NCBI GenBank assembly: GCA_937914675.1
Contig: CALDOC010000038.1
Coordinates: forward strand, 1 to 5,860
Source of the DNA: an uncultured Sulfurimonas sp.
Lineage (GTDB): Bacteria; Campylobacterota; Campylobacteria; Campylobacterales; Sulfurimonadaceae
DNA length: 5,860 nt
Direction of reading: 5' to 3'
The translations under genes and the position numbers were made by a program. Shown here piece after piece: positions 5,205-5,860 of this stretch. The notes under the pieces are model-generated. The model ran no database searches and was not told where the DNA came from. It saw nothing but the letters and a program-made list of their open reading frames with translations. How positions within the stretch are numbered: the stretch's first letter is position 1; each line of letters begins with the position of its first letter.

Positions 5205-5400
5205 GTGAACTACCAACCACCTAAAGAGGTGGCGGCTTCCTAACTAGCAACTCTGAGAGTTGAGCGAAAGGCTTTCGTTTTTAAGTCTGAAAGGCGATAC
5301 CCGCCTCAAGCGACTTTTTCTAATCCTCTGTCTAAGATTGTAAGAGAAGCTCCTATGTCGGCTTGAATTTCAAACCCACACTTAACACACTTAAATTTCT
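5205..5400 (-). ncRNA. Predicted omega/reRNA region of the TnpB element
   Basis: In active TnpB systems the guide RNA scaffold is made from the 3' end of tnpB and the right end of the element, and the guide is the flanking DNA just past the tip. Here the region holds, in minus-strand order, GGCG/CGCC (5305-5302 with 5296-5293), CGAAAG/CTTTCG (5277-5265), CAACTCT/AGAGTTG (5262-5248) and CCACCT/AGGTGG (5232-5217). Were it expressed, the guide would be about 5204-5185 on the minus strand, which is the spacer between the IS and fic. The 5' limit near 5400 is a guess. As tnpB looks broken here, the RNA may be vestigial or work with a TnpB encoded elsewhere. Confidence 0.45.
5265..5282 (+). terminator. 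Possible intrinsic terminator for fic, inside the IS end
   Basis: CGAAAG-G-CTTTCG (5265-5277) is followed on the plus strand by TTTTT (5278-5282). It is a short hairpin, so the three central bases must loop out, leaving a 5-base stem. It is the first hairpin-plus-T-run after the fic stop, about 100 bases away. The same palindrome is part of the predicted omega RNA on the other strand, so it may have no role in fic. Confidence 0.35.
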
Positions 5401-5839
5401 CTTGCTTTAGACGATTGTTTTTATCTTTATGCTTACATTTTCTACACTCTTGAGAAGTATAAGCAGGATTAACTTTAACAAATAGTTTGTCATTAAGCAT
5501 AGTTTGTTTGTATTGTAGCATCGCTACAAATTGATAGAATGAAGCCGAAAGTAAAGACCTATTGAGTCCTGACTTTTGTTTAACTTTTTTACCATGAACA
5601 ATTTCGTTGCCTTTGGCTGATTTTGTCATTTGGTTTTTGAGTTTTAAATCTTCAACTGCTATCAACTCAAACTCTTTGGTTAAAGTTGTAGATATTTTGT
5701 GATACAAATCTTCTTTTTGATTTGAGAGACTTTTAGTTAATTTGTTGATTTTGTGTTGGGTTCTTTTGTGATTTTTTCCTAATTTTATTTTACTCTTTTT
5801 AGCTTTTAAAACTCTTCTTGTAGGTAAATCCCACGAAAA
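5306..5839 (-). pseudogene. tnpB: TnpB (RNA-guided nuclease of IS200/IS605), C-terminal part, frame broken upstream
   Basis: The C-terminal part of TnpB is clear. The RuvC-II motif IAVEDLKLKN carries the catalytic E. The zinc finger is CRKC and CVKC, with 15 residues between the pairs. RuvC-III is ADIGASLTIL with its catalytic D. Before these, the lysine-rich bridge-helix stretch (NHKRTQHKINKLTKSLSNQKEDLYHKIS) matches the usual region leading into RuvC-II. The frame has no ATG: it runs from a TAA at 5842-5840 to the TGA at 5308-5306, and the TTG at 5707 lies in the middle of a conserved segment, so it is not a start. Upstream of the TAA another frame reads ...FRGIYLQEEF, which faintly resembles the RuvC-I GIDLG region with D changed to Y; if real, the gene has suffered a frameshift and a deletion. 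TnpB cuts DNA guided by omega RNA, and also helps keep the element in the genome. This copy is probably inactive. Confidence 0.75.
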
Positions 5840-5860
5840 TTAAAATAAAACTTAAGGGAA

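Larger units (their letters stand above)
5205..5860 (-). mobile_element. Right end of an IS200/IS605-family element (runs off the window)
   Basis: The minus strand carries a C-terminal tnpB frame followed by about 100 bases rich in hairpins and ending GGTAGTTCAC, a typical right end for tnpB-bearing IS200/IS605-family elements. The subterminal hairpin is CCACCT/AGGTGG (5217-5222 with 5227-5232). From this I place the element tip near 5205, about 37 bases beyond the fic stop. Transposases of this family act on single-stranded DNA ends with such hairpins and leave no target duplication. Whether a tnpA or the left end exists cannot be seen. The boundary is judged by motif resemblance and could be off by several bases. 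Confidence 0.7.

Noticed and set aside
5306..5707. Complete 133-residue TnpB-like protein starting at TTG 5707
   Set aside because: The frame continues upstream with conserved TnpB bridge-helix sequence, so the TTG is internal and no start signal is present.

Overview
The window reads as an AT-rich chromosomal segment of a Campylobacterota-type bacterium (Sulfurimonas/Sulfurospirillum/Arcobacter-like). That assignment is an inference from base composition, A-rich leaders before AAGGA/AGGAG ribosome sites, TATAAT-like -10 boxes without clear -35 boxes, and the style of the proteins. No rRNA, tRNA or CRISPR array is visible. Two conserved housekeeping genes in the middle, on the minus strand (a YbaK-type Cys-tRNA(Pro) deacylase and alanine dehydrogenase), look richer in G+C than the rest and are probably the native backbone. 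The flanks are AT-rich accessory DNA.

Left flank (1-1631, plus strand). A small ribbon-helix-helix-like protein overlaps a WGR-domain protein (239-653). A complete MntA/HepT pair (809-1472) follows: a minimal nucleotidyltransferase antitoxin with GS-X10-DXD, overlapping by 8 nt a HEPN toxin with RX4HXY. Between hepT and ald lies a 97-base imperfect palindrome flanked by a 5-base direct repeat ACTCC, which looks like a tiny MITE-type insertion.

Middle (1632-3462, minus strand). ald and ybaK are intact, with the family catalytic residues in place. The best start for ald is the inner ATG at 2732. Between ybaK and the next remnant there are about 180 bases with no supportable gene.

Right flank (3463-5860). 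There is a 5'-truncated SAM-methyltransferase-like remnant (minus), then a strong 14-bp hairpin next to the broken end. A Fic-family AMP-transferase (plus, 399 aa) follows, with a full HPFxDGNGR motif, an N-terminal inhibitory-type helix, a C-terminal winged-helix-like domain and two 13-bp direct repeats in its promoter region. Last comes the right end of an IS200/IS605-family element (minus), carrying a broken tnpB and the hairpin-rich region expected to make the omega/reRNA. The element appears to end about 37 bases after the fic stop codon.

How the parts fit: two nucleotidyl-transfer (AMPylation-type) regulators (MntA/HepT and Fic), a paired DNA-binding-type operon of unknown role (RHH-WGR) and mobile debris surround a small core block. 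This is the pattern of an accessory or defence-type insertion site. The least described item is the overlapping RHH-WGR gene pair.
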